A stretch of 21,885 bases of DNA from REEB95 sp035648735. GTDB taxonomy: Bacteria; Pseudomonadota; Alphaproteobacteria; ATCC43930; CGMCC-115725. The stretch lies in the NCBI GenBank assembly GCA_035648735.1, contig DASRKX010000002.1, forward strand, positions 1-21,885. The letters run 5' to 3'. Each line of letters begins with the position of its first letter. Position 1 is the first letter of the stretch. Shown here in pieces: positions 1-7,263 of the stretch. The notes beneath the pieces were generated by a model. The model made no database searches, was not told the origin of the DNA, and saw only the letters and a program-made list of their open reading frames with translations. The position numbers and the translations under genes are program-made.

Positions 1-51
1 CAGCGGGCGCAGCGCGACTTCGCCGCCGGTGCCGGGCTGGAAATGGCCTAA
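1..51 (+). other. Possible 3' end of a convergent gene at the window edge
   Basis: Plus-strand frame 1 is open from the first base to a TAA at 49-51 and would encode a 16-residue tail ending in GLEMA. It would overlap the end of lexA by 4 bases in a convergent arrangement. A minus-strand frame reading downstream of lexA is also open, so neither is proven. The stretch is too short to recognise a family. Confidence 0.2.
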
Positions 52-749
52 TACTTCCGCATCAATCCCACGAGCTTGCCCTGCACCTTGACCCGGTCGG
101 GGCCGAAGATGCGCGTCTCGTAGGCCTTGTTGGCGGGTTCGAGCGCGATCGAATCGCCGCGCCGGCGCAGCCGCTTCAGCGTCACTTCGTTGTTGTCCAC
201 CAGCGCCACCACGATGGCGCCGTTCTCGGCGGTATCGCAGCGCTGGATCAGCACGGTATCGCCGTCGCAGATGCCCGCGTCGATCATGCTGTCGCCGGCG
301 ACTTCGAGCGCGTAATGCTCGCCCTTGCCTAGCATGCCGGCGGGAATGCCGATGCTGTTCGCGTTGTCGCGGAGCGCCTCGATCGGCGTGCCCGCGGCGA
401 TCCGGCCATAGAGCGGCAGATTGACCGCCTCGCTTTCGACCACGGGCGCGCCGGGCAGCGAGCCCTTGAAGTCGCCCTTGATGACGGTCGGCGAGAACTT
501 GGCCTTGCCGGCGTTGCGCTCGCGCGCCGCGGTCGCCTCCGGCAGGCGCACGACTTCGAGGGCGCGCGCGCGATGGGGCAGGCGGCGGATGAAGCCGCGC
601 TCCTCGAGGCCGCTGATCAGGCGATGGATGCCGGATTTGGAGCGCAAGCCCAGCGCTTCCTTCATCTCCTCGAAGGAGGGCGAGACGCCCGACTCGGCGA
701 GGCGGCGATTGATGTACAGCAGCAGCTCGTGTTGCTTGCGCGTCAGCAT
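48..749 (-). CDS. lexA: LexA SOS repressor / autopeptidase
   Basis: LexA represses DNA-damage (SOS) genes and cleaves itself when RecA filaments form on single-stranded DNA. The 233-residue product has an N-terminal winged-helix domain at about residues 1-65, starting MLTRKQHELL, and a C-terminal S24 peptidase domain. The self-cleavage bond is Ala119-Gly120 in RIAAGTP. The catalytic pair is Ser154 (GDSM) and Lys192 (TLKRL). The length is normal for alphaproteobacterial LexA, which has a longer linker than E. coli LexA. A GGGAG ribosome site lies about 10 bases before the ATG. The gene is last in the trpGDC-moaC-moeA cluster, but a 139-base gap with its own promoter and an SOS box separates it from the small gene upstream, so autoregulation is expected. 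Confidence 0.97.
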   Translation of the reverse strand: MLTRKQHELLLYINRRLAESGVSPSFEEMKEALGLRSKSGIHRLISGLEERGFIRRLPHRARALEVVRLPEATAARERNAGKAKFSPTVIKGDFKGSLPGAPVVESEAVNLPLYGRIAAGTPIEALRDNANSIGIPAGMLGKGEHYALEVAGDSMIDAGICDGDTVLIQRCDTAENGAIVVALVDNNEVTLKRLRRRGDSIALEPANKAYETRIFGPDRVKVQGKLVGLMRKY

Positions 750-766
750 GGGGTGTTTGCTCCCGG

Positions 767-781
767 GAACAAAACCAAAAC
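767..781. promoter_or_regulatory. Second, degenerate SOS half-site pair
   Basis: On the plus strand the sequence reads GAAC-N7-AAAC, one mismatch from the GAAC-N7-GAAC LexA consensus. Its 5' edge is 24 bases from that of the perfect box, placing it in the lexA 5' leader just downstream of the expected transcript start. It may be a weak auxiliary operator or chance. Confidence 0.35.
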
Positions 782-790
782 TCCGCCGGT

Positions 791-819
791 GTTCTAGTTT
801 GGTTCCAGGCCATCGTCAA
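791..819 (-). promoter_or_regulatory. lexA promoter with overlapping SOS box
   Basis: Read on the minus strand, a -35 element TTGACG (819-814) is followed by a 17-base spacer and a -10 element TAGAAC (796-791). A perfect alphaproteobacterial LexA site, GAAC-N7-GAAC on this strand (GTTC-N7-GTTC on plus, 791-805), covers the -10 and part of the spacer. A bound LexA dimer would block RNA polymerase, the classical autoregulation layout. The site match is directly seen; activity is inferred. Confidence 0.85.
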
Positions 820-888
820 GCGGCTTTATCCACAGGAGGCCCCGATCCGCCGAGTCGCTTGAAATCGCAGGGAAACCCGGTGGCGCGG

Positions 889-1104
889 CTACCAGCCGAA
901 AAGCCGCCCGATCTTCCCGATGATGTCGAACGGCTGGAGCAGCATGGCGGCGACGGCCTCGATGGCGTTATTGACCTGGCCGAGCGCGCTGAAGCTGTAG
1001 AGCCAGACGCCGGCAAAGATCGCCACCACGGCGCCGCTCCAGAGGCCGATCCGACCGGCATTCGCCCGCGCCGCCTCCCGCCAGGAGCGTCGCGGGGTCG
1101 CCAC
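889..1104 (-). CDS. Small single-pass membrane protein of unknown function
   Basis: I do not recognise a family. The 71-residue product has a basic N-terminus (about residues 4-18, with several Arg) and one hydrophobic segment at about 21-41 (LWSGAVVAIFAGVWLYSF). An amphipathic tail follows, ending GKIGRLFGW. The basic N-terminus suggests the N-terminus faces the cytoplasm. I chose the GTG at 1104-1102 because it overlaps the moeA stop in TAGTG, which fits translational coupling. An upstream ATG at 1146 in the same frame would overlap moeA by 43 bases and is less likely. It lies between moeA and lexA. The composition and coupling favour a real gene, but without homologues this is not certain. 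Confidence 0.6.
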   Translation of the reverse strand: MATPRRSWREAARANAGRIGLWSGAVVAIFAGVWLYSFSALGQVNNAIEAVAAMLLQPFDIIGKIGRLFGW

Positions 1105-2345
1105 TAGAACGTCTCGCGGGTGCCGAGCGGCACGATCTCGACCCATTCGCCGCGCGGCGCCGCCGGCGCATGCGGCGGCCGCACCACCAGGCAGTCCGAT
1201 TTCGCCAGCAGCGAGACCATCGAGCTGTCCTGCACCGGGAAGGGCTTGGCCTCCATCACGCCGTCGGCACCGCGGCCGAGCTTGGCGCGCAGGTAATCCT
1301 GGCGGCGGTCGTTCGCCGGCAGATCGGTCGCGAGCCGCGCCTTGGGGTGGGGTGCTCCGGCGTCGCTCATGCCTTGCAGCCTTTCCAGCGCCGGCTTGAC
1401 GAAGAGCAGCGCGCAGACCAGCGCCGAGACCGGATTGCCCGGCAGGCCGATCATTGGCGTCTCGCGATAGCGCCCGACCATCAGCGGCTTGCCCGGCCGC
1501 ATCGCGACCGTCCAGAAATCGAGCGTGAGGCCGGTGGCGCCGAGCGCCGAACGGATCAGATCGTGCTCGCCGACGGAGGCGCCGCCGGTGGTGATCAGCA
1601 GATCGGCGCCGCTCGCCGCGCCGGCGATCTGCTGCAGCACGTTGCTGTCGTCGGGGGCGATCGGCAATTGCAGCGCCGTGGCGCCCAGGCTTTCGACAAA
1701 GGCACCGAGCGCGATGCCATTGGAGCTGACGATCTGGTTCGGCCCGATCGGATCGCCGGGCAGCACCACCTCGTCGCCCGTCGGCAGGATCGCGACGCGC
1801 GGCTGGCGATGGACCTGGAGCCAGGGCACGTTCATCGCCGCCGCCAGGCCGAGGTCGCGCGCGTCGAGCCGCTTGCCGGGCGTGAGGCCGACGTCGCCCG
1901 CGCGGAAATCGAGGCCCTCTTTCCGGATGTAGCGCCAGGCTGTCGGCTTCTCCTTGACGATGACGGTGTCGCCGTCGCGCTCGGTGTCTTCCTGGATGAC
2001 GATGCAGTCGGCGCCGTTCGGCACGGGCGCGCCGGTGAAGATGCGCACCGCCTCGCCGGGGCCAAGCGCGCGGCCATGCGCCTGTCCCGCCGGGACATTG
2101 CCGACGATTTTCAGCTTGGCCGGCACCGACGGAATGTCGGCCAGTCGCGCCGCGTAGCCGTCCATCGCGGAAGCCGGGAAGGGCGGCTGCGTGCGGCGCG
2201 CGACGACGTTCTCGGCGAGGACGCGGCCCGCCGCGTTGGGCAGCGCCACCTGCTCGACGCCGAGGGGAGCGAGCGCGGATAGCAGCCGGCGCTTGGCTTC
2301 CTCGACCGAGATCATGTCCGTATTGGGTTGGCCGGATCTATTCAT
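1104..2345 (-). CDS. moeA: Molybdopterin molybdenumtransferase MoeA
   Basis: MoeA inserts molybdate into adenylylated molybdopterin (MPT-AMP, made by MogA/MogA-like proteins) to form molybdenum cofactor in the cytoplasm. The 413-residue product is of family length and shows the usual landmarks: PPFPASAMDGYA near residues 54-65, FTGAPVPNGAD, the MoCF-biosynthesis motif TTGGASVGEHD and GLPGNPVSALV. These correspond to domain I/II, the central MPT-binding domain and the C-terminal part. The ATG at 2345 overlaps the moaC stop by 8 bases. A second ATG at 2315 gives the more typical N-terminus MISVEEA and is an equally plausible start. No strong Shine-Dalgarno precedes either, consistent with coupling to moaC. 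The next gene starts within its stop codon. Confidence 0.95.
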   Translation of the reverse strand: MNRSGQPNTDMISVEEAKRRLLSALAPLGVEQVALPNAAGRVLAENVVARRTQPPFPASAMDGYAARLADIPSVPAKLKIVGNVPAGQAHGRALGPGEAVRIFTGAPVPNGADCIVIQEDTERDGDTVIVKEKPTAWRYIRKEGLDFRAGDVGLTPGKRLDARDLGLAAAMNVPWLQVHRQPRVAILPTGDEVVLPGDPIGPNQIVSSNGIALGAFVESLGATALQLPIAPDDSNVLQQIAGAASGADLLITTGGASVGEHDLIRSALGATGLTLDFWTVAMRPGKPLMVGRYRETPMIGLPGNPVSALVCALLFVKPALERLQGMSDAGAPHPKARLATDLPANDRRQDYLRAKLGRGADGVMEAKPFPVQDSSMVSLLAKSDCLVVRPPHAPAAPRGEWVEIVPLGTRETF

Positions 2346-2823
2346 CGGCGGCTTCGTAGGTACCCGACTTGCCGCCCGATTTATGGACGAGCCGGATGTC
2401 GGTCAGCCGCATGCCGCGATCCACCGCCTTGAGCATGTCGTAGACGGTGAGCGCGGCGATTGCGACGGCGGTCAGCGCCTCCATCTCGACGCCGGTGCGG
2501 CCGGTGAGCTTGCAGGTGGCGGTGATGTCGACGGCGTTGCGGTTCTTGTCGCAGCGGAGCTCGACCGCGACCGAGGACAGCGCCAGCGGATGGGTGAGCG
2601 GCACCAGATCCGACGTCCGCTTGGCGCCCATGATGCCGGCGAGGCGCGCCACCGCCAGCACGTCGCCCTTCTTGGCCTTGCCCCGGCGCACGAGATCGAG
2701 CGTCGCGCGCTTCATCAGCACGCTGCCTTTTGCCACGGCGGCCCGTTCGGTCGCCGCCTTGGCCGAAACGTCGACCATGCGCGCGGCGCCCTTCTTGTCG
2801 AAATGCGTCAGGGTCTTCTTCAC
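2338..2823 (-). CDS. moaC: Cyclic pyranopterin monophosphate synthase MoaC
   Basis: MoaC converts the 3',8-cyclo-GTP made by MoaA into cyclic pyranopterin monophosphate, the first stable intermediate of molybdenum-cofactor synthesis. The 161-residue product matches the family throughout: MVDVSAKAATERAA near the N-terminus, KKGDVL, GIMGAKRTSDLVPLTHPL, TGVEMEALTAV and the C-terminal KSGGKSG. The catalytic-region His, the Glu pair in VEMEALTA and the late Asp/Lys region (YDMLKAVD) are present. The usual Cys in PLCHPL is Thr here. The start is the GTG at 2823, which overlaps the trpC stop as GTGA. moaA is not in the window. Confidence 0.96.
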   Translation of the reverse strand: MKKTLTHFDKKGAARMVDVSAKAATERAAVAKGSVLMKRATLDLVRRGKAKKGDVLAVARLAGIMGAKRTSDLVPLTHPLALSSVAVELRCDKNRNAVDITATCKLTGRTGVEMEALTAVAIAALTVYDMLKAVDRGMRLTDIRLVHKSGGKSGTYEAADE

Positions 2824-3656
2824 GCGCGCGCCTTGGCCGAGGCGGGCATGGGGGCGAGCAGAGCGCGCGTCGCCGGCTCGATGTCGGGCTGGCGGAGCAG
2901 GGCTTCGCCGATCAGGAAGCATTTGGCGCCGGCGCGCGCCAGCCGCGCCAGATCGGCGGGGCGGCTGATGCCGCTCTCGCTGACCAGGATCTTTCCCTTC
3001 GGCACCATGGCGGCGAGATCTTCGGTGGTCTTGAGATCGGTCTTCAGCGTCTTGAGATTGCGGTTGTTGATGCCGAGGAGCCGCGTCTTCAGGTGCAGCG
3101 CGCGTCTCATCTCTTCCGCATCGTGGATCTCGACCAGCACATCCATGCCGAAGCGCAGCGCCTCTTCTTCGAGCGCGCGGGCGTCGTCGTCGCTCACCGC
3201 CGCCATGATGATGAGAATGCAATCGGCGCCGCAGACCCGCGCCTCGGCGACCTGATAGGGGTCGAGCATGAAATCCTTGCGCAGCACCGGCAGCGTCGAC
3301 ACCTGGCGCGCGGCGATCAAATCGGCGGGCGCCCCCTTGAAGAAGGTTGCGTCGGTCAGCACCGACAGGCATGCGGCACCCGCGCGCTCATAGGCCTGCG
3401 CGATCTCGGCAGGGGCGAATTCGGGCCGGATCATGCCGCCGCTCGGGCTGGCCTTCTTGATCTCGGCGATGAGGCCGTAATTGCCGGAAGCGAGCTTGGC
3501 CTCGAGCGCCTTGATGAAGCCGCGCGGCGGCGTTGCCTTGGCGGCGACGATTTCGAGCGCCTGGGGCGGCGCCGATATCTTGGCGCGCTGGATTTCCCGG
3601 TGCTTCTCATCGCAGATGCGGGCGAGAATGTCGTCGCTGAGTGCCGGCTCGCTCAT
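2820..3656 (-). CDS. trpC: Indole-3-glycerol-phosphate synthase
   Basis: TrpC closes the indole ring, converting carboxyphenylamino-deoxyribulose phosphate to indole-3-glycerol phosphate with loss of CO2. The 278-residue product is a single (beta/alpha)8 barrel, not fused to TrpF. Key motifs are AEIKKASPSGG (catalytic Lys region, about 64-74), LRKDFMLDPYQ (about 126-135), LVEIHD, GINNRNLKT and VSESGIS (phosphate and catalytic Glu). The ATG at 3656 overlaps the trpD stop as ATGA. The stop overlaps the moaC start as GTGA, so the gene is translated as part of a chain. An in-frame extension upstream of this ATG lies wholly inside trpD and is not used. Confidence 0.97.
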   Translation of the reverse strand: MSEPALSDDILARICDEKHREIQRAKISAPPQALEIVAAKATPPRGFIKALEAKLASGNYGLIAEIKKASPSGGMIRPEFAPAEIAQAYERAGAACLSVLTDATFFKGAPADLIAARQVSTLPVLRKDFMLDPYQVAEARVCGADCILIIMAAVSDDDARALEEEALRFGMDVLVEIHDAEEMRRALHLKTRLLGINNRNLKTLKTDLKTTEDLAAMVPKGKILVSESGISRPADLARLARAGAKCFLIGEALLRQPDIEPATRALLAPMPASAKARA

Positions 3657-4705
3657 TGCGCGCGCACCCGCTCGGCGGCGATCGGCCTGCCGTTGGTGAT
3701 GGCAATAAGCTTTTCGAGCGCTTGCGTCGCGGCGCCCGAGGAAATCGACTGCGCCGCGCGCCGGACGCCCGCTGTCAGATCCTCGGCGCGGCCGGCGACC
3801 ACCAATGCCGCCGCCGCGTTGAGCAGGACGATGTCGCGCAGCTTCCCGGCCTGGCCGCCGAGCAGGGCGCGCAGACGGGCGGCATTCTCCGCCGGCTCGC
3901 CGCCCTTGAGGTCGGCCAGCGTGGCGCGCCCGAGCCCCGCCATCTCCGGCGCGATCTCGAAGCTCGTCAGCTTGCCGTGCTTCCATTCCGCGACCTGCGT
4001 CTTGCCGGCGGTGGTGATCTCGTCGAGGCCGTCGCCATGCACCACCCAGACATGCTCGGCACCGAGCTTGCCGAGCACCTCGGCGAGCGGCTTGACCCAT
4101 TGCGGCGCATAGACGCCGACGAGCTGGCGCTTGACGCCCGCCGGGTTCGAGATCGGCCCGAGCAGGTTGAAGATGGTGCGGGTGCCGAGCTCGACCCGCG
4201 TGGGGTTGACATGGCGCGTGGCGCCATGATGGCGCGGCGCCATCATGAAGCCGATGCCGGCCTCGAAGATGGCGCGGCGGACCGTCTCGGGCTCGACCTC
4301 GATGTTGACGCCGAGCGCCTGGAGAATATCGGCGGCGCCCGATTTCGACGAGAAATTGCGGTTGCCGTGCTTGGCGACCGGCACGCCCGCTCCGGCGACG
4401 ACGAGCGCCGCCGCGGTGGAGACGTTGAAGGTGCCCTGGCCGTCGCCGCCGGTGCCGACGATGTCGACCGCCCCCTCCGGCGCCTCGACGCGCAGCATCT
4501 TGGCGCGCATGGTGCGCGCCGCACCCGTGATCTCGGCGACGGTCTCGCCGCGCACGCGCAACATGCCGAGGAACGCGCCCATCTGCGACGGCGTCGCCTC
4601 GCCCGACATCATGGCGTCGAAGGCGGCGGCGGCATCCGCCTCGGGCAGCGTTTCGCCCGAGGCGATTCGCGCGAGCAGCGCCTTGAAATCGAAGCTCGGG
4701 CTCAT
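3653..4705 (-). CDS. trpD: Anthranilate phosphoribosyltransferase
   Basis: TrpD joins anthranilate to phosphoribosyl pyrophosphate, the second committed step of tryptophan synthesis. The 350-residue product has normal length for a stand-alone enzyme. An N-terminal helical domain (about 1-75) precedes the PRPP site VGTGGDGQGTFN (about 83-94) and the KHGNR...SSKSG anthranilate/PRPP loop (about 113-123). ARHHGA-type residues follow in APRHHGATRHVNP, then RTIFNLLGPISNPA. The residues after KHGNR are Asn-Phe rather than the more usual Ala-Val/Leu. The ATG at 4705 overlaps the trpG stop as ATGA. Confidence 0.97.
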   Translation of the reverse strand: MSPSFDFKALLARIASGETLPEADAAAAFDAMMSGEATPSQMGAFLGMLRVRGETVAEITGAARTMRAKMLRVEAPEGAVDIVGTGGDGQGTFNVSTAAALVVAGAGVPVAKHGNRNFSSKSGAADILQALGVNIEVEPETVRRAIFEAGIGFMMAPRHHGATRHVNPTRVELGTRTIFNLLGPISNPAGVKRQLVGVYAPQWVKPLAEVLGKLGAEHVWVVHGDGLDEITTAGKTQVAEWKHGKLTSFEIAPEMAGLGRATLADLKGGEPAENAARLRALLGGQAGKLRDIVLLNAAAALVVAGRAEDLTAGVRRAAQSISSGAATQALEKLIAITNGRPIAAERVRAQ

Positions 4706-5286
4706 GCCGGCACGCGTTCCGCCGCCGCCAGCGCGAGGAAGTTCTTCAGGAGATCGTGGCCACCCTGCGAGGCGATGCTCTCGGGGTGGAATTGCACGCC
4801 GTGCACCGGCCGCTCGGCATGCGCCAGGCCCATGACGATGCCGTCGGCGGTTTCCGCCGTGATACGCAGCGCCTTCGGCAGGCCCGCGCGCGCGACGATC
4901 AGCGAGTGATAGCGCGTCGCGTCGAACGGGCTCGGCAGGCCGGCAAAGACGCTGCTGCCGTCGTGCCGGATGGCGGAGAGCTTGCCGTGCATCGGCGTCG
5001 GCGCGCGCACCACCTTGCCGCCGAAAGCCTGGCCGATGGCCTGATGGCCCAGGCAGACGCCGAGCACCGGGATGCGGCCGGCGCGCGCGATGAGGTCGAG
5101 GCAGATGCCGGCGTGGTCGGGATCGCTCGGCCCCGGCGAGATCACGATGCCCTGAGGCCGCAAGGCAAGCGCCTGCGCCACGGTCAGCGCGTCGTTGCGC
5201 TTCACCACCACCTCGGCGCCGAGCTCGCCCAGATAGTGCCAAAGGTTGTAGGTGAAGCTGTCGTAATTATCGATCAGCAGGAACAT
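4702..5286 (-). CDS. trpG: Anthranilate synthase glutamine amidotransferase subunit
   Basis: TrpG releases ammonia from glutamine and passes it to TrpE for anthranilate formation. The 194-residue class I amidotransferase begins MFLLIDNYDSFTYNL and has oxyanion-region PGPSDP (51-56). The catalytic triad is Cys78 (GVCLGHQ), His167 and Glu169 (GVQFHPES). It is stand-alone, not fused to TrpE or TrpD. It is first in the trpGDC-moaC-moeA run and is transcribed away from the divergent deacetylase gene. Its partner trpE lies 6.3 kb away on the same strand. PabA (folate) function for the same subunit is possible, because many bacteria share it. Confidence 0.96.
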   Translation of the reverse strand: MFLLIDNYDSFTYNLWHYLGELGAEVVVKRNDALTVAQALALRPQGIVISPGPSDPDHAGICLDLIARAGRIPVLGVCLGHQAIGQAFGGKVVRAPTPMHGKLSAIRHDGSSVFAGLPSPFDATRYHSLIVARAGLPKALRITAETADGIVMGLAHAERPVHGVQFHPESIASQGGHDLLKNFLALAAAERVPA

Positions 5287-5304
5287 GGCGACCCCGTTTC
5301 CAGG

Positions 5305-5332
5305 GTTATATCAGGCCGGCCAGGGCGGTAAA
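5305..5332 (-). promoter_or_regulatory. Possible promoter of the trpGDC-moaC-moeA operon
   Basis: On the minus strand TTTACC (5332-5327) and TATAAC (5310-5305) are separated by 16 bases, matching 4 of 6 and 5 of 6 consensus bases. The site is 18 bases upstream of the trpG ATG. No Trp-rich leader peptide or attenuator pair is visible in 5287-5400. Confidence 0.4.
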
Positions 5333-5390
5333 AGCGTGGGGCTGGGCGGGATTGCGGCGCGATGCTGCGATTTCGGCTAAACTCCCGGCC

Positions 5391-5395
5391 AGGAG
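5391..5395 (+). promoter_or_regulatory. Ribosome binding site that sets the deacetylase start
   Basis: AGGAG lies 5 bases before the ATG at 5401 and supports it over the in-frame ATG at 5362, which has no such site. Confidence 0.75.
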
Positions 5396-5400
5396 TGACG

Positions 5401-6429
5401 ATGGCCGAGTACGCGAACGACAAAACCGCCCGGCGCGGGCCGCGCTGGTGGTTGTGGGCAGCGGCCGTGGCGGCCGGGCTGGCGCTCGCCGCCTTGCTGT
5501 CGCCGCTGGTCAATCCAAGTCCGGACAAGCCGGTGGTTGCCGTGGTGCCCTTGCCGCCCCTCGCGCCGCAGGCGACGAACCCACCGGCCGCGCCGCAGGC
5601 GACCAACCTGACGCCGCGGGTTCTCACGCCCCCAGCGCCGCGCCTGACCTCACCCCCAACCCCGCCGCAAGCGCGATCGCAGCCGAGCGCGGCGGCGCTG
5701 GCGGCGCTGCCGCCCTGGCAACGCTACGCCATGCCGGCGCCGCCGGCCGATGGCCGGCCGCGCATCGCCATCATCATCGACGACGTCGGCATGGATCGCA
5801 CGCACACCCAGCGCGCCATCGCGCTCAAGGGAGCGGTGACGCTCGCCTTCCTCGCCTTCGCGCCCGATCTGGCGAACCAGACCGAAGCGGCGCGCGCCGA
5901 CGGCCACGAATTGCTGCTGCATGTGCCGATGGAGCCGGTGAATCCGACCGCCGGCATGGGCGCCAACGCGCTGACCACCGAGCAAACCGATGACGAGGTG
6001 CTGCGTCGGCTACGCTGGGATCTCGATCGTTTCCCCGATTACGTCGGCATCAACAATCACATGGGCAGCAAGTTCACCTCGGAAGCGGAGCCGATGCGCG
6101 TCGTGATGGGCGAGCTAAAGGCGCGCGGACTCCTCTTCGTCGACTCCCGCACCATCGCGACGACCGTCGGCGCGCAGGCGGCGCGCGATGCCGGCGTGCC
6201 CTTTGCCGCGCGCGACGTATTCCTCGACGACGACGGCGCCTCGGCCGACGTGCCGGCCCGATTGAAGCAGCTCGAAGATTTGGCGCGGCGCAAGGGCACC
6301 GCCATCGCCATCGGCCATCCGCGCGACACGACGCTCGCCGCCCTTCAGCGCTGGCTGCCCACGCTCCCCGCCAAGGGCATAGTGCTCGTGCCGGTGAGCG
6401 CCATCGTCAAGCAGCGCGGCGGCGGCTGA
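5401..6429 (+). CDS. Divergent polysaccharide deacetylase (YibQ/DUF610 family), membrane anchored
   Basis: The 342-residue product has a short cytoplasmic N-terminus, one membrane segment at about 17-35 (WWLWAAAVAAGLALAALL) and a Pro/Ala/Thr-rich linker at about 36-117. A divergent polysaccharide deacetylase domain follows at about 120-340. Family motifs seen are IAIIIDDVG (122-130, Asp127-Asp128), HVPMEP (174-179) and GINNHMGSKFT (217-226). The likely role is periplasmic, on an envelope or secreted polysaccharide, but the substrate is unknown for the family. The linker holds a near-duplicated 9-residue unit with APQATN at 56-61 and 65-70. The gene stands alone, divergent from trpG and convergent with tupA. 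In many proteobacteria this family sits beside a C-terminal processing protease gene, which is absent here. Confidence 0.9.
   Translation: MAEYANDKTARRGPRWWLWAAAVAAGLALAALLSPLVNPSPDKPVVAVVPLPPLAPQATNPPAAPQATNLTPRVLTPPAPRLTSPPTPPQARSQPSAAALAALPPWQRYAMPAPPADGRPRIAIIIDDVGMDRTHTQRAIALKGAVTLAFLAFAPDLANQTEAARADGHELLLHVPMEPVNPTAGMGANALTTEQTDDEVLRRLRWDLDRFPDYVGINNHMGSKFTSEAEPMRVVMGELKARGLLFVDSRTIATTVGAQAARDAGVPFAARDVFLDDDGASADVPARLKQLEDLARRKGTAIAIGHPRDTTLAALQRWLPTLPAKGIVLVPVSAIVKQRGGG
5563..5607 (+). repeat. Short in-frame direct repeat in the Pro-rich linker
   Basis: Two 18-base copies (5563-5580 and 5590-5607), differing at one base, encode APQATN twice with a 27-base period. This suggests a local tandem duplication that lengthened the linker. 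Confidence 0.6.
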
Positions 6430-6435
6430 TTCGCT

Positions 6436-7263
6436 TTACGGCTTCTTGTCCGCCTCCGGGTGGAAGAGCTTCTCGCCGGCGACCGTATAGCCGGCGATCT
6501 CCGCTTGCCCGCGCGGCGAGGCGAGCCAATCGGCGAATTTCTTGGCGAGGCCGAGTTTCGCGGTCGGGTGCTTCTCCGGGTTGAGCTCGATCACGTCGTA
6601 GCGGTTGAGGAGACGCCGGTCGCCCTCGACGACGATGACCAACGGTCCTCTGTTCTTGAAGCTGAGCCAGGTGCCGCGGTCGGTGAGGGTATAGGCGCCC
6701 ATCGCCGACGCGGCGTTGAGCGCCGCACCCATGCCGCCGCCGATGTCCTTGTACCAGGGACCCGCCTTGGTCGGGTCGAGTTCGGCGGCTTTCCACAGCC
6801 GCTTCTCCAGCGCGTCGGTGCCGCTCTTGTCGCCGCGCGAGACGAAGGGCGCCTGCGCGTTCCAGACGGCATGGAATGCCGCCAACGCGTCGTGGCCGCC
6901 GGCGACATGCGCCGGGTCGGCTTTCGGGCCGACGATGACGAAGTCGTTCCAGGCGATCTCGCGCCGGTTGACGCCGTGGCCGGCGGCGATGAATTTGCCC
7001 TCGGCGTCGGGATCGTGCACCAGCACGAGATCGGCGTCGCCGCGCGCCGCGGTGTCGAGCGCCTGGCCGGTGCCGACGGCGATCACGCGGACCTGGATGC
7101 CGGTCTCCTTGGTGAAATCCGGCAGGATGTGCGACAGCAAGCCGCTGTTGTCGACCGAGGTGGTCGAGGCGAGCACGATGAATTTCTGCTGCGCCCAGGA
7201 CGGGGCGGCCGCCAGCAGCAGCGCGAGCAACGCGGCGGCGACAGCAAAGGCTTTTAGTTTCAT
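6436..7263 (-). CDS. tupA: Tungstate ABC transporter substrate-binding protein TupA
   Basis: This is a periplasmic oxyanion-binding protein of 275 residues. A Sec signal peptide runs to about residue 24 (cleavage after SWA). The mature protein opens with LASTTSVDNSGLL, the TTS oxyanion-binding motif of the TupA/WtpA-like group, followed by VIAVGTGQALDTA and GDADLVLVHDP. Later landmarks are WNDFVIVGP, SRGDKSGTD and the C-terminal GYTVAGEKLFHP. TupA proteins bind tungstate with very high selectivity over molybdate; whether this one also takes molybdate cannot be read from sequence. The ATG overlaps the tupB stop as ATGA. It is the last gene of a cupin-tupB-tupA run and ends 6 bases from the convergent deacetylase stop. 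Confidence 0.92.
   Translation of the reverse strand: MKLKAFAVAAALLALLLAAAPSWAQQKFIVLASTTSVDNSGLLSHILPDFTKETGIQVRVIAVGTGQALDTAARGDADLVLVHDPDAEGKFIAAGHGVNRREIAWNDFVIVGPKADPAHVAGGHDALAAFHAVWNAQAPFVSRGDKSGTDALEKRLWKAAELDPTKAGPWYKDIGGGMGAALNAASAMGAYTLTDRGTWLSFKNRGPLVIVVEGDRRLLNRYDVIELNPEKHPTAKLGLAKKFADWLASPRGQAEIAGYTVAGEKLFHPEADKKP

Noticed and set aside
1170..2282. A 370-codon plus-strand open frame opposite moeA
   Set aside because: Same shadow pattern; moeA is fully supported on the other strand.
3641..4909. A 422-codon plus-strand open frame opposite trpD and trpG
   Set aside because: Opposite well-conserved genes; composition is that of a shadow frame, without domains.
5287..5400. Trp-rich leader peptide and attenuator upstream of trpG
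   Set aside because: Several TGG triplets are present, but there is no ATG-led frame with adjacent Trp codons and no alternative hairpin pair.
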